A DNA stretch of 6,610 bases. Origin: DASRCB01 sp035653295 (lineage in GTDB: Bacteria > Acidobacteriota > Terriglobia > Bryobacterales > Bryobacteraceae). The translations under genes and the position numbers were made by a program. The stretch lies in contig DASRCB010000032.1 of the NCBI GenBank assembly GCA_035653295.1, positions 1 through 6,610 of the forward strand, read 5' to 3'. The notes beneath the pieces are model-generated. The model ran no database searches, was not told the DNA's origin, and saw only the letters and a list, made by a program, of their open reading frames with translations. Positions 6,028 through 6,610 of the stretch are shown here, piece by piece. Positions within the stretch are counted from its first letter, which is position 1. Each line of letters begins with the position of its first letter.

Positions 6028-6450
6028 TCAATATTTCGCGAGTACGAAGTACTGCTTCGCGCCGGACGCGTTGGTCCAGTAGAACTCGATGACTTTCCCG
6101 TCGGGCCGCAGCTTACCGCGGCCATTGTTCCATGCGGCCAGCGGTCCCGTGAAGATGACGGTGTTGCCCTCCTGGCGCCATGTTGCGGGCGGCGCGCCGC
6201 GGGAGACGTATGTGCCGTCGGCATTGATGGTGACGTCCGCGATCGTACCCGCGATACCCAGCCAGTGGCCGGCCAGCGATGCGGAGGCGTGCTGCACCGC
6301 CGGCTGCGCAGTCTCACCGAGCGGTCCGATAGTGAACGTTCCAGCGGCGAAGACCTTGTTCGGCGGCGCCACCGGAGCGAAGCCGAACACGTACGTTCCG
6401 TCAGTCAACGAGTACGCGGGAATGCTGGTCGTAAATCCGCCATCCGCCAT
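6028..6450 (-). CDS. Beta-rich lipocalin-like hypothetical protein
   Basis: From the ATG at 6450 the product has 140 residues. The first part, YSLTDGTYVFGFAP and AAGTFTIGP (13-43), looks like two or three strands. After a linker, LAGHWLGIAGTIADVTINADGTYVSRG (59-85), WRQEGNTVIFTGPL (91-104) and GKLRPDGKVIEFYW (112-125) follow the pattern of small lipocalin-like domains: a GxW entry, an 'ADGTY' strand turn, a 'W..EGN.....G' strand pair and a closing strand. No family can be named safely and no catalytic residues stand out. There is no signal peptide from this start. The frame stays open to the right edge of the window, so a start beyond it cannot be excluded; that would overlap the plus-strand gene at 6568. 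The next gene in the same direction starts 49 bp downstream, so co-transcription with the ankyrin protein is possible. Confidence 0.68.
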   Translation of the reverse strand: MADGGFTTSIPAYSLTDGTYVFGFAPVAPPNKVFAAGTFTIGPLGETAQPAVQHASASLAGHWLGIAGTIADVTINADGTYVSRGAPPATWRQEGNTVIFTGPLAAWNNGRGKLRPDGKVIEFYWTNASGAKQYFVLAKY

Positions 6451-6491
6451 GACGCCGACCTTGCGCTCGGGAGGGTGTCCCCAGCTTAGTT

Positions 6492-6568
6492 GAAGGTTGA
6501 GCGGCGGTGGGAGTCGGTTCGTTAGAATCGATTCGCCAAAACCAACCTTCGAAAGGACACCACCGCCG
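6492..6568. repeat. Two interleaved inverted repeats upstream of the 6568 gene
   Basis: GAAGGTTG (6492-6499) is the exact reverse complement of CAACCTTC (6543-6550), and CGGCGGTGG (6502-6510) of CCACCGCCG (6560-6568). The arms are in the order A, B, A', B', so they interlock instead of nesting. Between them lies a 10-bp palindrome, GAATCGATTC (6525-6534), overlapping a TAGAAT hexamer (6523-6528) that could be the -10 of the plus-strand gene. The repeats are directly visible; any regulatory role is inferred. Confidence 0.5.
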
Positions 6569-6610
6569 TGAAGAAACCGTACCACATCGTCGACCGCGAT
6601 GCGCAGTCTG
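6568..6610 (+). CDS. N-terminal fragment of unidentified gene (3' end outside window)
   Basis: Only 14 codons are present: a GTG start followed by KKPYHIVDRDAQS. AAAGGA (6552-6557) lies ten bases upstream and could be the ribosome-binding site. A TAGAAT hexamer at 6523-6528 is a reasonable -10. The basic start and the promoter-like upstream region favour a true gene on the plus strand. Too little is visible to assign a family. The competing reading is that the minus-strand gene at 6028 continues through this region. Confidence 0.45.
   Translation, partial: MKKPYHIVDRDAQS

Noticed and set aside
1..6610. Mobile element, CRISPR array, tRNA or multi-gene defence system
   Set aside because: No transposase, integrase, terminal repeats, spaced direct repeats, tRNA-like folds or effector/nuclease domains are visible. 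The genes look like ordinary chromosomal envelope genes.

Overview
The window is high-GC bacterial DNA, roughly 60-65% G+C by eye. It carries a set of mostly exported proteins typical of Acidobacteriota, probably the Bryobacterales / 'Candidatus Solibacter' group. That placement is an inference from gene style: a PQQ-like beta-propeller opening with QYDNARTG, an exported DinB-like protein, a Tat-exported sugar phosphate isomerase/epimerase, and a CxxCH / alpha-alpha toroid / ankyrin protein. There is no rRNA or other phylogenetic marker to confirm it.

Layout, left to right. A beta-propeller gene on the minus strand (<1..1253) runs off the left edge. It is divergent from a small outer-membrane beta-barrel gene (1297..1752, +), and the two share a gap of about 40 bp holding a 14-bp palindrome. 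The barrel gene converges on a signal-peptide DinB-like gene (1759..2265, -). Next come a GC-rich perfect hairpin (2371..2408), a small secreted WxxGxW-repeat protein (2424..2750, -), a terminator-like hairpin (2817..2841) and a Tat-signal TIM-barrel isomerase (2862..3713, -). Divergent from the isomerase is a 127-residue charged coiled-coil protein of unknown function (3759..4142, +). Its stop codon directly abuts the stop codon of a 611-residue CxxCH/toroid/ankyrin protein (4143..5978, -). Upstream of that is a beta-rich, lipocalin-like protein (6028..6450, -), then the first codons of a plus-strand gene (6568..>6610).

The genes alternate strand often and form no clear operon. The only co-directional neighbours are 2424-2750 with 2862-3713, separated by 111 bp and a likely terminator, and 4143-5978 with 6028-6450, 49 bp apart. 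The shared theme is location: six of the eight genes have a visible signal peptide or Tat leader, so most products should act in the periplasm or outer membrane. No phage, transposon, CRISPR, toxin-antitoxin or defence system is visible. No RNA gene was recognised.

The most interesting item is the CxxCH/toroid/ankyrin fusion. Several promoters lie so close to their start codons that near-leaderless transcription is plausible.
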